DNA of 20,364 nt from a virus: IMG/VR virus record IMGVR_UViG_3300026519_000078, positions 1 through 20,364 of that record. One strand, 5' to 3'. Both the position numbers and the translations under genes were made by a program. The notes beneath the pieces are model-generated. The model was not told where the DNA came from. It did not search any database and saw only the letters and a program-made list of their open reading frames with translations. Below, one piece after another: positions 7,435 through 14,941 of the stretch (position 1 is the stretch's first letter; every line of letters begins with the position of its first letter).

Positions 7435-9164
7435 GCGTTGCGCCCTGCCAGCTCGACACGCACCGCCGGGGCACCGATCGTTTCGCTTTCGATTGTCGAT
7501 CCCGGTGGCGCGCCATTGATGTTCAGGTTGCCGTCAAACCTCACCCGCTGTGCCGCAACGCTTGCAACGTTCGGCGCTTGCCGCTCTACCTGCCGCTCAA
7601 CGACAGTACCACCGCCAAAAAAACCAGCCACTTTGTTAAAGAGGCCGAAACCGCTTTTGAAACCTGCGATGACCGCATCCCAATTGTCACGGAGCAATAT
7701 AACCCCTGCAACTAAAGCGCCAATCGCTACCGCAACAACAGCAATAGGGTTGGCCGCCATCGCAATATTAAGTAGCGCCATTGCTGCACCAGTCGCCTTT
7801 AAACCTGCGACGAGCTTCCACAGAAAAACAACTTTTGAGCCAACCGCAAACAAAATAAAGGCAGCATTGTAAGCAATGATCCCTGCCGCAATCCCATAAA
7901 ACAAGCCTTTCATCTTCACCAAAACATCAATGAATCCCATGACATTATCGCGCACTGAATCAAAATCAATCTCGCGCAGCCACGTCGTTAGCCCTTGTAT
8001 TGCAGGCTTAATCTTGCCATCAAACGTATCAAAGAATTTAAAACCAAGTTCTAACGCTGCTGATCTTAAACTTGCTAACTGATTCCCGAGCGAGTCCCTA
8101 ATAATATCAGCCATTGTTTTAGACTCGCCTGCTGAGTCAATAAGACTCTCACGGTATTCGCGCAACCCTGCTGATCCCTTTGATAGCAAAATATTAACGA
8201 GATTGATCGTCCTCGCGCCAAAGATCCTCGCTAATGCCGCACCGCGTTCAACGTCACCAAGCCCTTTTGTCCCTTTCTCAATGTCAGCAATAATGTCGAT
8301 TAAATCCCTAAAATTCCCGCTACCATCTTCGACAGTGACCCCAAGCATTTCAAGCGCGGCTGCGGCCTCTATTGTTGGATCAGTCAATCTCAACATAACA
8401 TTACGCATTGCCGTGCCAGCCTCTGTGCCTTTAAGTGCAGACCCTGCCGCAACACCTGCAATCGCTGCAAAGGTTTCAACCGACTGCCCTGACTTTTCAA
8501 ACTGCGAAGCGCCTTTGCCAACGGCCTCGAACAATAAATCAATATCAGTGTTGGCCGTTCGCGCCGTTTTAGCAAACACATCATTAATACGCGCGAGGTT
8601 GAGCGTGAGCTGAGTCGTATCGTCAACCATAAGATTAAATGCGCCGAGCGAGTCAGAGGCTATGTCTGTAGCGTTTGCTAAGTCTGTGTTAGCCGATGTC
8701 GCGAGGTCAACAACGCCCGGCAAAAGTTTGATAGCCTGCGCAGTGGTGAAGCCTGCCATCGCTAAAAACTCAAGGCCGCCCGCTGCTTGTGTTGCGGTGA
8801 ACTCCGTCGTTGCGCCAAGTTCACGCGCAAGCAGTTTCAACTCGCCAAGCGTGCTCATCCCAGCTTTTGTTGTTAGATCTAAATCTTTAAATTTTGCAGA
8901 GGCTGATGTGATTGCATCATCATACGCAATAAACTCAGTGGCCGTTGCAGATAGGCCGCGACGTAGCTGGTTAAGGCCGCCTTTCAGGATGTCAGTAAAT
9001 AAAATGCCTTTAACAATATCACCAAAGCGGGAACCAGCGCGTGACGCACGATTAAACGCTTTGTCTGCATTGTCACCAAAAACACCGGCCTGCCGACCCA
9101 TTTTGTTAAAGACCACCGAGACAGCATCAGTTGCTTTAAACACTGTAGATACAGCGTATTCCAT
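7431..9164 (-). CDS. Tail tape measure protein
   Basis: A 577-residue tape measure, which sets tail length and leaves with the DNA. Residues 1-60 (VFKATDAVSVVFNKMGRQAG) and 65-400 match the TMP core of Mu-like and P2-like phages: ARELGATTEFTATQAAGGLE, FLAMAGFTTAQAIKLLPGVV, GTAMRNVMLRLTDP and ARIFGARTINLVNIL are typical blocks. About 415-495 contain several hydrophobic segments (GIIAYNAAFILFAVG, ANPIAVVAVAIGALVAGVIL) that could insert in the host membrane, as known for many TMPs. A VVERQVERQ repeat precedes the end. No lysozyme or peptidase domain is visible. At roughly 1.5 angstrom per residue the tail would be about 85 nm; this is a rule-of-thumb inference. ATG follows the extension ORF stop directly (TAGATG). 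Confidence 0.92.
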   Translation of the reverse strand: MEYAVSTVFKATDAVSVVFNKMGRQAGVFGDNADKAFNRASRAGSRFGDIVKGILFTDILKGGLNQLRRGLSATATEFIAYDDAITSASAKFKDLDLTTKAGMSTLGELKLLARELGATTEFTATQAAGGLEFLAMAGFTTAQAIKLLPGVVDLATSANTDLANATDIASDSLGAFNLMVDDTTQLTLNLARINDVFAKTARTANTDIDLLFEAVGKGASQFEKSGQSVETFAAIAGVAAGSALKGTEAGTAMRNVMLRLTDPTIEAAAALEMLGVTVEDGSGNFRDLIDIIADIEKGTKGLGDVERGAALARIFGARTINLVNILLSKGSAGLREYRESLIDSAGESKTMADIIRDSLGNQLASLRSAALELGFKFFDTFDGKIKPAIQGLTTWLREIDFDSVRDNVMGFIDVLVKMKGLFYGIAAGIIAYNAAFILFAVGSKVVFLWKLVAGLKATGAAMALLNIAMAANPIAVVAVAIGALVAGVILLRDNWDAVIAGFKSGFGLFNKVAGFFGGGTVVERQVERQAPNVASVAAQRVRFDGNLNINGAPPGSTIESETIGAPAVRVELAGRNA

Positions 9165-9314
9165 CTAACCCTCCGCTGCCTTTTTTTCGGCTTTCACAAA
9201 AAGATCGTGCCATGACGACCAATACGAAAGCTGATGGTATTTCATTTTTTCTATCTCGCCGGGAGCACCCCCGCGCGAGAATATGTTACCCATAAACTGA
9301 TCAACGCGCGGCAC
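9165..9314 (-). CDS. Small ORF in -1 frame, possible tail assembly chaperone extension (gpT-like)
   Basis: This 49-codon frame lies between the chaperone and the tape measure genes, the exact position of the frameshifted second part (lambda gpT, P2 E', Mu gp42-type extension). Read in the -1 frame relative to the chaperone it gives FMGNIFSRGGAPGEIEKMKY followed by HQLSYWSSWHDLFVKAEKKA and a stop next to the TMP ATG. The frame is open without stop from 9389 to 9165, so it overlaps the chaperone end. It could be reached by a -1 frameshift between 9389 and 9314, or begin alone at GTG 9314-9312, where the chaperone stop and start share a base (TAGTG), or at ATG 9293-9291. No clear ribosome binding site precedes either. 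Coding character and position support a real product; the mode of translation is open. Confidence 0.6.
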   Translation of the reverse strand: MPRVDQFMGNIFSRGGAPGEIEKMKYHQLSYWSSWHDLFVKAEKKAAEG

Positions 9315-9730
9315 TACGCCTGCATTAAAAGTACGCCAATCGCCTCGGCGGTTGTTAGATCTTTCCCTTTGAGGTTTATAATCGCCGTTTCACCAAGACC
9401 ACTTAAAGAGCCAAGCAACGCATAAATCTTGCCGTAGTTGTCGCCTTCACTTTTTTTTCCCATCGCGATTTTAGACTCACCGCACAACTCAGCATACTCA
9501 ATCACTTCGCCAGTCTGAATAGTCTGCTTGATTTTAAGGTCGCCGTCTTCAATAATAACTTCTAATCGCTCGCGCCGGATCGCTTTAATTAGCTTTGATG
9601 ATGCCATGCTGACAGCCGCGCCAACCTCATCTGGTAGCGCTGAAATATCAACGTCGTAATGATCATAAAACACCTGCATCTGCAACGCGGCGGACTCTTT
9701 AGAGATCCCCATTTTAGTTACGTTTGTCAT
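9314..9730 (-). CDS. Tail assembly chaperone, Mu gp41-like
   Basis: About 138 residues, between tail tube and tape measure. Its expected role is to coat the tape measure during tail assembly (lambda gpG, P2 gpE). Recognisable parts are VGAAVSMASSKLIKAIRRER and a beta-hairpin (LEVIIEDGDLKIKQTIQ) and the helical end LGSLSGLGETAIINLKGKDL, a pattern known from Mu gp41-like chaperones. I take ATG 9730-9728, which overlaps the tube stop as ATGA and follows GGAAGGAG by 11 nt; a start seven codons further up would place its own codons on the ribosome binding site. A run of eight A (9451-9458 on the + strand as T) lies in the frame, but slippage there meets a stop. Confidence 0.8.
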   Translation of the reverse strand: MTNVTKMGISKESAALQMQVFYDHYDVDISALPDEVGAAVSMASSKLIKAIRRERLEVIIEDGDLKIKQTIQTGEVIEYAELCGESKIAMGKKSEGDNYGKIYALLGSLSGLGETAIINLKGKDLTTAEAIGVLLMQA

Positions 9731-10101
9731 GATGATAGAAACTCCTTCCATTCACCATCTGGAATGGCCGTAATTTCGACGGTGTTATTTTCAGATTCGT
9801 AATTGCCTAAACTGATCTGACCTACAGCCCGGTACACATCTCCAGCGGCAAGTTCATAAGACATTGGATAATTAGTTTTACGCTTAGATACTAGCGCCAA
9901 ACGGCTATACTCAGCCGCCGTAACAATGAGCTTAACGCCTTCGACTTGACCGACAGCAAGCGTGCGCTTGATCATTGTGCCGCCAGTATGCCGAATGCCC
10001 TCGGTCGTGACCTCCGGTGTCTTTGAAAAGTTAGCGTCCCCAGCAACGTTATATGTTACCGATGCAACTGTAAATCGACGTGGTGTACCTGCTAATGCCA
10101 T
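9727..10101 (-). CDS. Tail tube protein, Mu gpM-like
   Basis: A 124-residue tube subunit, the inner tube of the contractile tail that is driven through the outer membrane. Family features include the opening ALAGTPRRFTVASVTYNVAG, KTPEVTTEGIRHTGGTMIKR (about 29-47) and VEGVKLIVTAAEYSRLALVS, all typical for the Mu gpM / Phage_tail_tube family beta-barrel. It lies directly after the sheath gene with TAGGAG, made of the sheath stop codon and following bases, 9 nt before the ATG, a strong site fitting a protein needed in many copies. Confidence 0.9.
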   Translation of the reverse strand: MALAGTPRRFTVASVTYNVAGDANFSKTPEVTTEGIRHTGGTMIKRTLAVGQVEGVKLIVTAAEYSRLALVSKRKTNYPMSYELAAGDVYRAVGQISLGNYESENNTVEITAIPDGEWKEFLSS

Positions 10102-10110
10102 TGTTATAAT

Positions 10111-10116
10111 CTCCTA
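10111..10116 (-). promoter_or_regulatory. Ribosome binding site of the tail tube gene
   Basis: TAGGAG on the minus strand, 9 nt before the tube ATG at 10101; its first three bases are the sheath gene stop codon. Confidence 0.75.
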
Positions 10117-11670
10117 GAGTGCGACTGCAATAGAGGTGTCAAACTCGACAAGCGTATCAACAATGCCGCCTGCGCCTGAGTAAACGACCTTCAAATTGAT
10201 ATCAAAACCTGATCCGCCCGCGCGAATCGTAACCGCGCTCGGATCTTGTAGCGAATCAATCGTAAACGCTGAATCAAAGATCCATGCTCGCTTCTCGAAC
10301 TCAAGCGCGAGCGCAACAAGGTCATCGATAACGCTCGATACATCCCGTGCTTTTTCTTTGCTCGATGCATTGCCTACCGCGCTCACATCATTAACAATCG
10401 TAATTCCACGCCAGCGCTCACTCTCAAAGTTTTGGCGAATCACCGCTTTAATGTTTTGCGTAATTGAGATATTGCGCATCAGGCGATAACCGTTTGACGC
10501 TACAGGGATAGAGCTAGGGCGATAAAAAGACAGTACGTCTTGCAGGACCAGCGTGCCGCTCTTTACAAATGTGGGGGACAAACCAGACTTAACAGCGATG
10601 TCACGATTGTCATAGCTGGATGTCCACTGGTCAGACCCCGGCCAGATACCTGATAGCGCTGTGCCTTCATACGTTTCTTCCGCGCGGTTGTTGTTAATAC
10701 GCGCCATATGTCCAATGGCCTGAGCTGCAATCTCAGATGGATGACTCTCCGATCCCGGTGCTGCAATCACACCGTTAGCACGATCATTTAAGCGCGCACC
10801 AGAGATTGCGAGCAATGCATTTAACCCAGATGATCCGGGTGTGATGTCGCCTGTTAACGCGCGGAATGGGCGGCCAACGGTTTTAGAATAAAGACCGCTA
10901 AACTCATCGCCCTCTCCGACATACGATTGGATTGCATTTAGCGTTGATGTGTCCAGCAGGTAGCCATGTACTAGATCCGTAATGCCGAGGTCGTTGGCAT
11001 TATCACCTGTACCTAGCCCACTGTTCAACGCTGTCGAGATGTTGGGCGTACCACTTCCGCCGGTGGGCTGTGTAATAACAGCAGTAATACCCGGCGGCAA
11101 CTCCTCACCCGCCGAAAGATTAAACGCTATTTTAATTTCATTGCCGTAGGTGCCGGTTGTTTTCGCAGTAAAATTAACCTGCGTATTATCCACGCCATCA
11201 ACAGCGGCGGTCACAGGGAGTTCTTTTATTTTGCCAAACTCAACAACAACCGCCGCCGCAACCTGCGCCGCAGTCAACCCTGTTGCCGCAACAGGGGAGC
11301 CAACGCGATCACCACCTACATACAGACTAACTGTACCGGGCGCTGTTGATGTGCCGCCGAACCCAACATTCCCCACCGCCTGACTCCCGGCCACCTGCGC
11401 TTGTGGGATAACATAAGTCGGGATGCCGCGACTGCCTTTAAACGTTTCGACAGCAAGCCGGTGGATCATAAACCCAAAGCCAAAACGATCACCCGCATCT
11501 TCAGGACTCGTGATCAATACCGCCTCATCATTTGCAATCGTAGTGATCGATGGATCGTATGTGCCAACGATTCCTATGTTTCGCTGCAATACACCAGCCG
11601 ACGGCGAGAACTGTTTGTTTTTTACGCCGACACCAACGCCTGTCGCCAAGCTATTCGCATTTAATCCCAT
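10114..11670 (-). CDS. Contractile tail sheath protein, Mu gpL-like
   Basis: A 518-residue sheath subunit, the defining protein of a myovirus. The N-terminal domain opens with GVLQRNIGIVGTYDPSI, then YVIPQ and an Ala/Gly-rich inserted domain (about 95-215). The C-terminal half, where sheath subunits interlock with each other, contains ARINNNRAEETYEGTALSGI, GSDQWTSSYDNRDIAVKSGL, SGTLVLQDVLSFYRPSS and ISITQNIKAVIRQNFESERW (about 385-420), all closely like Mu gpL. The ATG at 11670 has a near-perfect ribosome binding site. Together with tube, spike and J it shows that the tail contracts. Confidence 0.93.
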   Translation of the reverse strand: MGLNANSLATGVGVGVKNKQFSPSAGVLQRNIGIVGTYDPSITTIANDEAVLITSPEDAGDRFGFGFMIHRLAVETFKGSRGIPTYVIPQAQVAGSQAVGNVGFGGTSTAPGTVSLYVGGDRVGSPVAATGLTAAQVAAAVVVEFGKIKELPVTAAVDGVDNTQVNFTAKTTGTYGNEIKIAFNLSAGEELPPGITAVITQPTGGSGTPNISTALNSGLGTGDNANDLGITDLVHGYLLDTSTLNAIQSYVGEGDEFSGLYSKTVGRPFRALTGDITPGSSGLNALLAISGARLNDRANGVIAAPGSESHPSEIAAQAIGHMARINNNRAEETYEGTALSGIWPGSDQWTSSYDNRDIAVKSGLSPTFVKSGTLVLQDVLSFYRPSSIPVASNGYRLMRNISITQNIKAVIRQNFESERWRGITIVNDVSAVGNASSKEKARDVSSVIDDLVALALEFEKRAWIFDSAFTIDSLQDPSAVTIRAGGSGFDINLKVVYSGAGGIVDTLVEFDTSIAVAL

Positions 11671-11673
11671 CGT

Positions 11674-12300
11674 TTAACCTCCTAATGTACCCGCTACACC
11701 TGTGCGCTCAACATCATCATCTGCAATGTCTAGCGTCAGATCAAAATCAATTCCGGCTTTTCCGCGCTCGCCGTCAACCTGCTCGCAGACAGTGCAACTC
11801 AATGCTGCGCTGCCCGTTAATACTGTAGACTCACCTCGGTCAATCGGCGCGTGCTTTGTAAAACCCGACAACCAGCGGCTTGAGACTTGCCCTTTTGGCA
11901 ACTTAAAATGTTCGTGACGTGCATCCATGATGACATTGTAAACGTCACTAAACAGATGATCAATTGCACGGTCAGCATCTCTGAGCGAATTGCTAAATGA
12001 CTCCAGCGATGATGACAACTGATCGGCCGTTGCGTTTTGGTTCTGCAACGTCATTAGATCACCCTCTGCATTAACAACAACAGAGAGATCAAGGCTAAAA
12101 GTTAAATCAAATCTATTCGCACCAGAGGCAGTGCCCCCCGACTCTGGGAAGTTACCAGACTTAAAAAACACTATTACTGTAGGCTCAAACCGCTCAACCA
12201 ACCCAGCAGAATTGTTTTGATAACCTACGACATTATAGCGCCGGTGCGCCTCATCAAACAGCAACTGCTCTATTGCATCTCGTATGATCTCATATTGCAT
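11674..12300 (-). CDS. Probable tail terminator / tail completion protein (Mu gp37 or lambda gpZ/gpU position)
   Basis: A 208-residue protein between the head-joining and the sheath genes, the slot of the tail terminator in Mu-like tails (gp37, DUF1834). It starts with MQYEIIRDAIEQLLFDEAHR, an amphipathic helix as in that family. The middle carries a beta-rich part, RFDLTFSLDLSVVVNAEG, and helices (SFSNSLRDADRAIDHLFSDV). The end, SAALSCTVCEQVDGERGKAG followed by beta strand LTLDI, is the type of end common in minor tail proteins. The start codon shares one base with the preceding stop (TAATG). Recognition is by position and secondary structure pattern, not by a diagnostic motif. It sits at the border between lambda-like head and Mu-like tail genes. 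Confidence 0.55.
   Translation of the reverse strand: MQYEIIRDAIEQLLFDEAHRRYNVVGYQNNSAGLVERFEPTVIVFFKSGNFPESGGTASGANRFDLTFSLDLSVVVNAEGDLMTLQNQNATADQLSSSLESFSNSLRDADRAIDHLFSDVYNVIMDARHEHFKLPKGQVSSRWLSGFTKHAPIDRGESTVLTGSAALSCTVCEQVDGERGKAGIDFDLTLDIADDDVERTGVAGTLGG
11677..11684 (-). promoter_or_regulatory. Strong ribosome binding site of the sheath gene
   Basis: TAGGAGGT on the minus strand, 6 nt before the sheath ATG; it matches the anti-Shine-Dalgarno sequence over all eight positions and is encoded by the last Leu-Gly-Gly codons of the upstream gene, so a coding constraint and a translation signal share the same bases. Confidence 0.85.
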
Positions 12301-12695
12301 TACGCCTGCGCCGCCCTTTGCAAATAAAGTCGCACCACCCCAATACTCGCACCACCCTCACTAGGGCGGACCGTAAAAAGAAAATCAACCATTGGCGCTG
12401 TCATTGATGGCCTCGTTGGGATTTTTACACCCCAGCGCTCACCATCAACAGGGACTCTCGTTAACGACGAAATGCGCAGCGTAACAACCGGCGTGTTGAT
12501 GAAGATATCTTCGCCAGTGTCAGGGTTGAATGCACGCTTACCATAAAGCACTTGCCCCGTTAGCGGAGCAAGTGGGTCATTAGCAGACGTGTCGTAACGA
12601 TTGCCTTCAGGGTCAATGAGCACTACGGGGAGTGCCCATTCCCCCTCAAGCGTTTCAGCAAGATCAGCCTCCGCCATTTCGCGCAGGCCAACCAC
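12300..12695 (-). CDS. Head-tail joining protein, FII-like
   Basis: A 131-residue beta-rich protein in the lambda FII position. PVVLIDPEGNRYDTSANDPL and SLTRVPVDGERWGVKIP (about 80-100) have the strand-turn-strand pattern of gpFII-like attachment proteins, whose members end with a hydrophobic strand such as VVRLYLQR here. Such proteins form the ring onto which the tail docks. The start is GTG 12695-12693, three bases from the preceding stop; the upstream GGA is far away (13 nt), and ATG 12677 is an alternative start giving 125 residues. Moderate confidence because sequence motifs for this family are weak. Confidence 0.55.
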   Translation of the reverse strand: MVGLREMAEADLAETLEGEWALPVVLIDPEGNRYDTSANDPLAPLTGQVLYGKRAFNPDTGEDIFINTPVVTLRISSLTRVPVDGERWGVKIPTRPSMTAPMVDFLFTVRPSEGGASIGVVRLYLQRAAQA

Positions 12696-12697
12696 AG

Positions 12698-12880
12698 CTA
12701 ATCGCCTTTTCCTTTTTTAGCGCCACCGTTTTGCTTTGGCGCATCGCCAATTTTACCCTTAGCCTTAAGACGTTTAACAACATCAGCCGCAACGGTGCTA
12801 GGGATCTCTTCGCCTTTCTTGATCTGCTTTCGCCCTACTAAAAGCGTGCTTTCTGGGCAAAGCCAAATATCTTTAGCCAT
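12698..12880 (-). CDS. Small basic protein of unknown function in the FI position
   Basis: A 60-residue protein between the major capsid and the FII-like gene, where lambda has FI. I do not recognise a family. The first 40 residues (MAKDIWLCPESTLLVG, then KKGEEIPSTVAADVVKRLKA) look folded, with a short beta part and one helix. The last 20 residues are Lys/Gly-rich and probably disordered (NGGAKKGKGD end). The start at ATG 12880-12878 is fixed by AAGGA 7 nt upstream. A longer reading from 12922 would lie inside the capsid gene and is unlikely. A role in head completion or DNA packaging is inferred from position only. Confidence 0.65.
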   Translation of the reverse strand: MAKDIWLCPESTLLVGRKQIKKGEEIPSTVAADVVKRLKAKGKIGDAPKQNGGAKKGKGD

Positions 12881-12887
12881 AACTTTA

Positions 12888-12892
12888 TCCTT
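12888..12892 (-). promoter_or_regulatory. Ribosome binding site that fixes the start of the 60-residue gene
   Basis: AAGGA on the minus strand overlaps the capsid gene stop codon (TAA) and lies 7 nt before ATG 12880, favouring this start over the in-frame codon at 12922. Confidence 0.7.
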
Positions 12893-14093
12893 ATGGAGTT
12901 GTGTCGATTGAGACAAAAGCATCTGCCATTGTCGTTGCGAAGATAGGCGCAGACTGGTTGCGAATAGTCACTACTTTGCCCTTGCCAGACTCATAAGCAT
13001 CAGTGTAAAACATCGCACTGTTAATAACGTTGTTGCCGTTTGCAGGCATCGGCATAGGTGGCGCAGACATATCAAAACCAAACACCTCGCGGAACCACGC
13101 CACTTTAGATGCGGTCAACGGAAGAATATCAGGCGGACCAAAATAGCGATCACAGCGCGCACCGCTGAAGAACACAATGGCGGTCTCATCAGGCATGTAT
13201 TGTTTTGCGGTACCAGCGGCCGTGGTGTAAACCGCGTCGTTTGTGAACATCCACAACTCATAACCACCATTACTCAAACGCAATCGTCCACGTGCGTTCC
13301 ACCCGGCCTCAACGAGATGAGCAAAGCGGGGCGGCACCGGGTTGGCAAGTGAGACCTCGATTAATTCAAAGCGACGGTTGTCCGCCTGATTTAATATTTC
13401 AGTGTTCTTTGTGATTGCTTCAAAGTCAGCATCACCCAACAGCACGCCGTCAGCCTTGACATAACCATCTGCGTTGATCAGTTTACATGCAGCACTCAGG
13501 TCGCCAAGAATCGATGTTGCAGGATTCGACCACGCCGCAGCGGCTGTCAGTCGATGCGTTGAGCGCCGAAGAAAATCATAGGTCAGATCATCGTTAGTCG
13601 TACCATCAATCGCGGTCATTTTGCCTGTTAAAATAGACTGTGCGGCCAACTCTTCAAACCTGCGTCCGATCTTGCGCACGTTTTCGAGGTAAACATTCAT
13701 CGCCAGATCGCGCATACGTTGCTGGCGAGTGGCGGTTGAATACTGTGCCTCACCCGCTAAACGGTTAACGAGTTGGTCACTACCAATAGACCCAGTCTCC
13801 TCAACAAGTGGAAACTTTCGAGATATAGATGTGAACCGCTCTTCTTGCGTATCCTTTTGCCCTCCCAGCGCACGAGCAGATTGCCCACGATGAATCATTG
13901 CCGCAAGACGCTGATTGCCATATTGAATGTCAATGTCGAGTGCGTTGGCGTCGGGTGAAAAAATAGTGCTCGCGCCGGTTTCACGGCGACCAAAAAAAGC
14001 ACCGAACCCCCTTGGGATTCCAATCGCGTCTCTTGCATCGAATAGCGCCGAGTTGTAACGCGCAAACTGATCAGCCGGTAATAGTGCTGCCAT
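12891..14093 (-). CDS. Major capsid protein, lambda gpE-like
   Basis: A 400-residue HK97-fold capsid protein of the gpE family. The N-terminal arm contains FFGRRETGASTIFSPDA (about 29-45), followed by LDIDIQYGNQRLAAMIHRGQ, close to the family's F-F-x-x-r-x-x-x-T-x-x-i pattern. FEELAAQSILTGKM is the conserved spine-helix end. The P-domain and C-terminal half have VLLGDADFEAITKN, ELWMFTNDAVYTTAAG, CDRYFGPPDILPLTASK and PMPMPANGNNVINSAMFYTD (about 345-365), the last being typical of gpE proteins with a Pro-rich loop before the closing strands. It is longer than lambda gpE (341). The ribosome binding site AAGGAG 8 nt before ATG 14093 is among the best in the operon. Confidence 0.92.
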   Translation of the reverse strand: MAALLPADQFARYNSALFDARDAIGIPRGFGAFFGRRETGASTIFSPDANALDIDIQYGNQRLAAMIHRGQSARALGGQKDTQEERFTSISRKFPLVEETGSIGSDQLVNRLAGEAQYSTATRQQRMRDLAMNVYLENVRKIGRRFEELAAQSILTGKMTAIDGTTNDDLTYDFLRRSTHRLTAAAAWSNPATSILGDLSAACKLINADGYVKADGVLLGDADFEAITKNTEILNQADNRRFELIEVSLANPVPPRFAHLVEAGWNARGRLRLSNGGYELWMFTNDAVYTTAAGTAKQYMPDETAIVFFSGARCDRYFGPPDILPLTASKVAWFREVFGFDMSAPPMPMPANGNNVINSAMFYTDAYESGKGKVVTIRNQSAPIFATTMADAFVSIDTTP

Positions 14094-14101
14094 GTTTATA
14101 T

Positions 14102-14107
14102 CTCCTT
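14102..14107 (-). promoter_or_regulatory. Ribosome binding site of the major capsid gene
   Basis: AAGGAG on the minus strand, 8 nt before ATG 14093, beginning inside the decoration gene stop codon. Strong site, as expected for a protein made in hundreds of copies per virion. Confidence 0.8.
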
Positions 14108-14552
14108 AAACTGCAAATTCAGAGGCGGCGACCGTCTCTTTAGTAAAGATTCCGCGCGTCGCCAAGTGATCGCGGACAGACCTAAGATCACGCGCGCCAT
14201 CTGTAATGACAGTGTCAAGTGTCTTCGCGGCCTCAATAACCAGTTGCCCGCTGTCAATCAGCGCGCCACCGACGAGGATTGGCAAATCAGTTACGTCACC
14301 CGCAACCAGTGTGGCCGCATCAATATCATCGCCGGTATAAATGCCCTGCGGAATCGCGGTGCCGTCTAATGCTATCTCACTAATAAACGGCGTCCATTTC
14401 TGTGACGCCGCGACTTTGGCCATCAGCGTAAACTTAACGAGCGGCGTAGCGCGCGCGGCGTCTTGCGCAATGACTGCATCATGATCGGTGTATGGGCAGC
14501 CGTCTAATACAAACGGAATATTTAAAAAGTTGCCAGATGCTTGCACGCTCAT
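14106..14552 (-). CDS. Capsid decoration protein, lambda gpD-like
   Basis: A 148-residue head decoration protein. gpD-type proteins bind as trimers on the expanded capsid and stiffen it against packaged DNA pressure. Family features are the central WTPFISEIALDGTAIPQGIY (Pro-x-x-x-G-x-a-v-G-i-l pattern), LVAGDVTDLPILVGGALIDS and the C-terminal ARDLRSVRDHLATRGIF. It precedes the major capsid gene as in lambda, and its ATG overlaps the protease stop as ATGA. It is longer than lambda gpD (110 residues), mostly at the N-terminus and in the loop around 30-50. Confidence 0.85.
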   Translation of the reverse strand: MSVQASGNFLNIPFVLDGCPYTDHDAVIAQDAARATPLVKFTLMAKVAASQKWTPFISEIALDGTAIPQGIYTGDDIDAATLVAGDVTDLPILVGGALIDSGQLVIEAAKTLDTVITDGARDLRSVRDHLATRGIFTKETVAASEFAV

Positions 14553-14941
14553 AAGTCATTCCCCCGCGCGGCTTTAGCTTTAGCAACGACCGCTTGGTAA
14601 TCATCCTCGCCGTTAATATCGCCATTGTGGACTTCCGCGCTAACGTCACCCGGATCTTCGCTTTTCGCTTGTGCACTTTTTGCCTGCTCTGTCGCTGCAT
14701 CAACCGCCGCAACAGCAGCAGTGAGCGCAACATCATTGACCTCACCCGCGACAACTTTAACCGCGAGCGCATTAATAGCAGCGGGGTATTCATCCGTTGA
14801 TAAAAACGGCTTTGCGACTGCAATACGAGCTTCAACCGCCTTCGCTCCAGATTGTCGCCCCGTCTCTTGGGCGGCTGAAAGCGCGGCATCATGCTCGGCT
14901 TTTGCGCCGGGATTTTCCGCAAGAAACTTTTCTAACGACAT
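14549..14941 (-). CDS. Nested capsid scaffold protein, Nu3-like, internal start in the protease gene
   Basis: A 130-residue product in the same frame as the protease 3' end, residues 292-421 of the long protein. Its start MSLEKFLAENPGAKAEHDAA has a very good ribosome binding site (AAAAAAGGAG, 9 nt before the ATG), and few reasons exist for such a site inside a gene other than internal initiation. The region is Ala/Glu/Lys-rich, helical and without Cys, as expected for scaffold proteins, and ends with a charged stretch (YQAVVAKAKAARGN). In lambda the C gene and Nu3 share the 3' end in exactly this way, and Nu3 has a similar length. Its role is inferred: it would guide assembly of the capsid shell and then be removed by the protease that contains its sequence. 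Confidence 0.78.
   Translation of the reverse strand: MSLEKFLAENPGAKAEHDAALSAAQETGRQSGAKAVEARIAVAKPFLSTDEYPAAINALAVKVVAGEVNDVALTAAVAAVDAATEQAKSAQAKSEDPGDVSAEVHNGDINGEDDYQAVVAKAKAARGNDL

Noticed and set aside
8203-8613. Long open frames on the plus strand, here and at many other places
   Set aside because: They lie opposite strongly supported minus-strand genes, have no ribosome binding sites or family features, and read as low-complexity Ser/Ala/Pro sequence.
9445-9463. Run of eight A after GGG in the chaperone gene (a G GGA AAA / A AAA AAA slippery sequence in phase)
   Set aside because: A -1 slip there meets TGA after one further codon, and the -2 frame stops after about 16 codons. Neither leads to the extension frame, so it is unlikely to be the programmed site.
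12881-12922. Longer reading of the 60-residue gene from 12922
   Set aside because: The extra 14 codons lie inside the capsid gene, while AAGGA sits right before the ATG at 12880.
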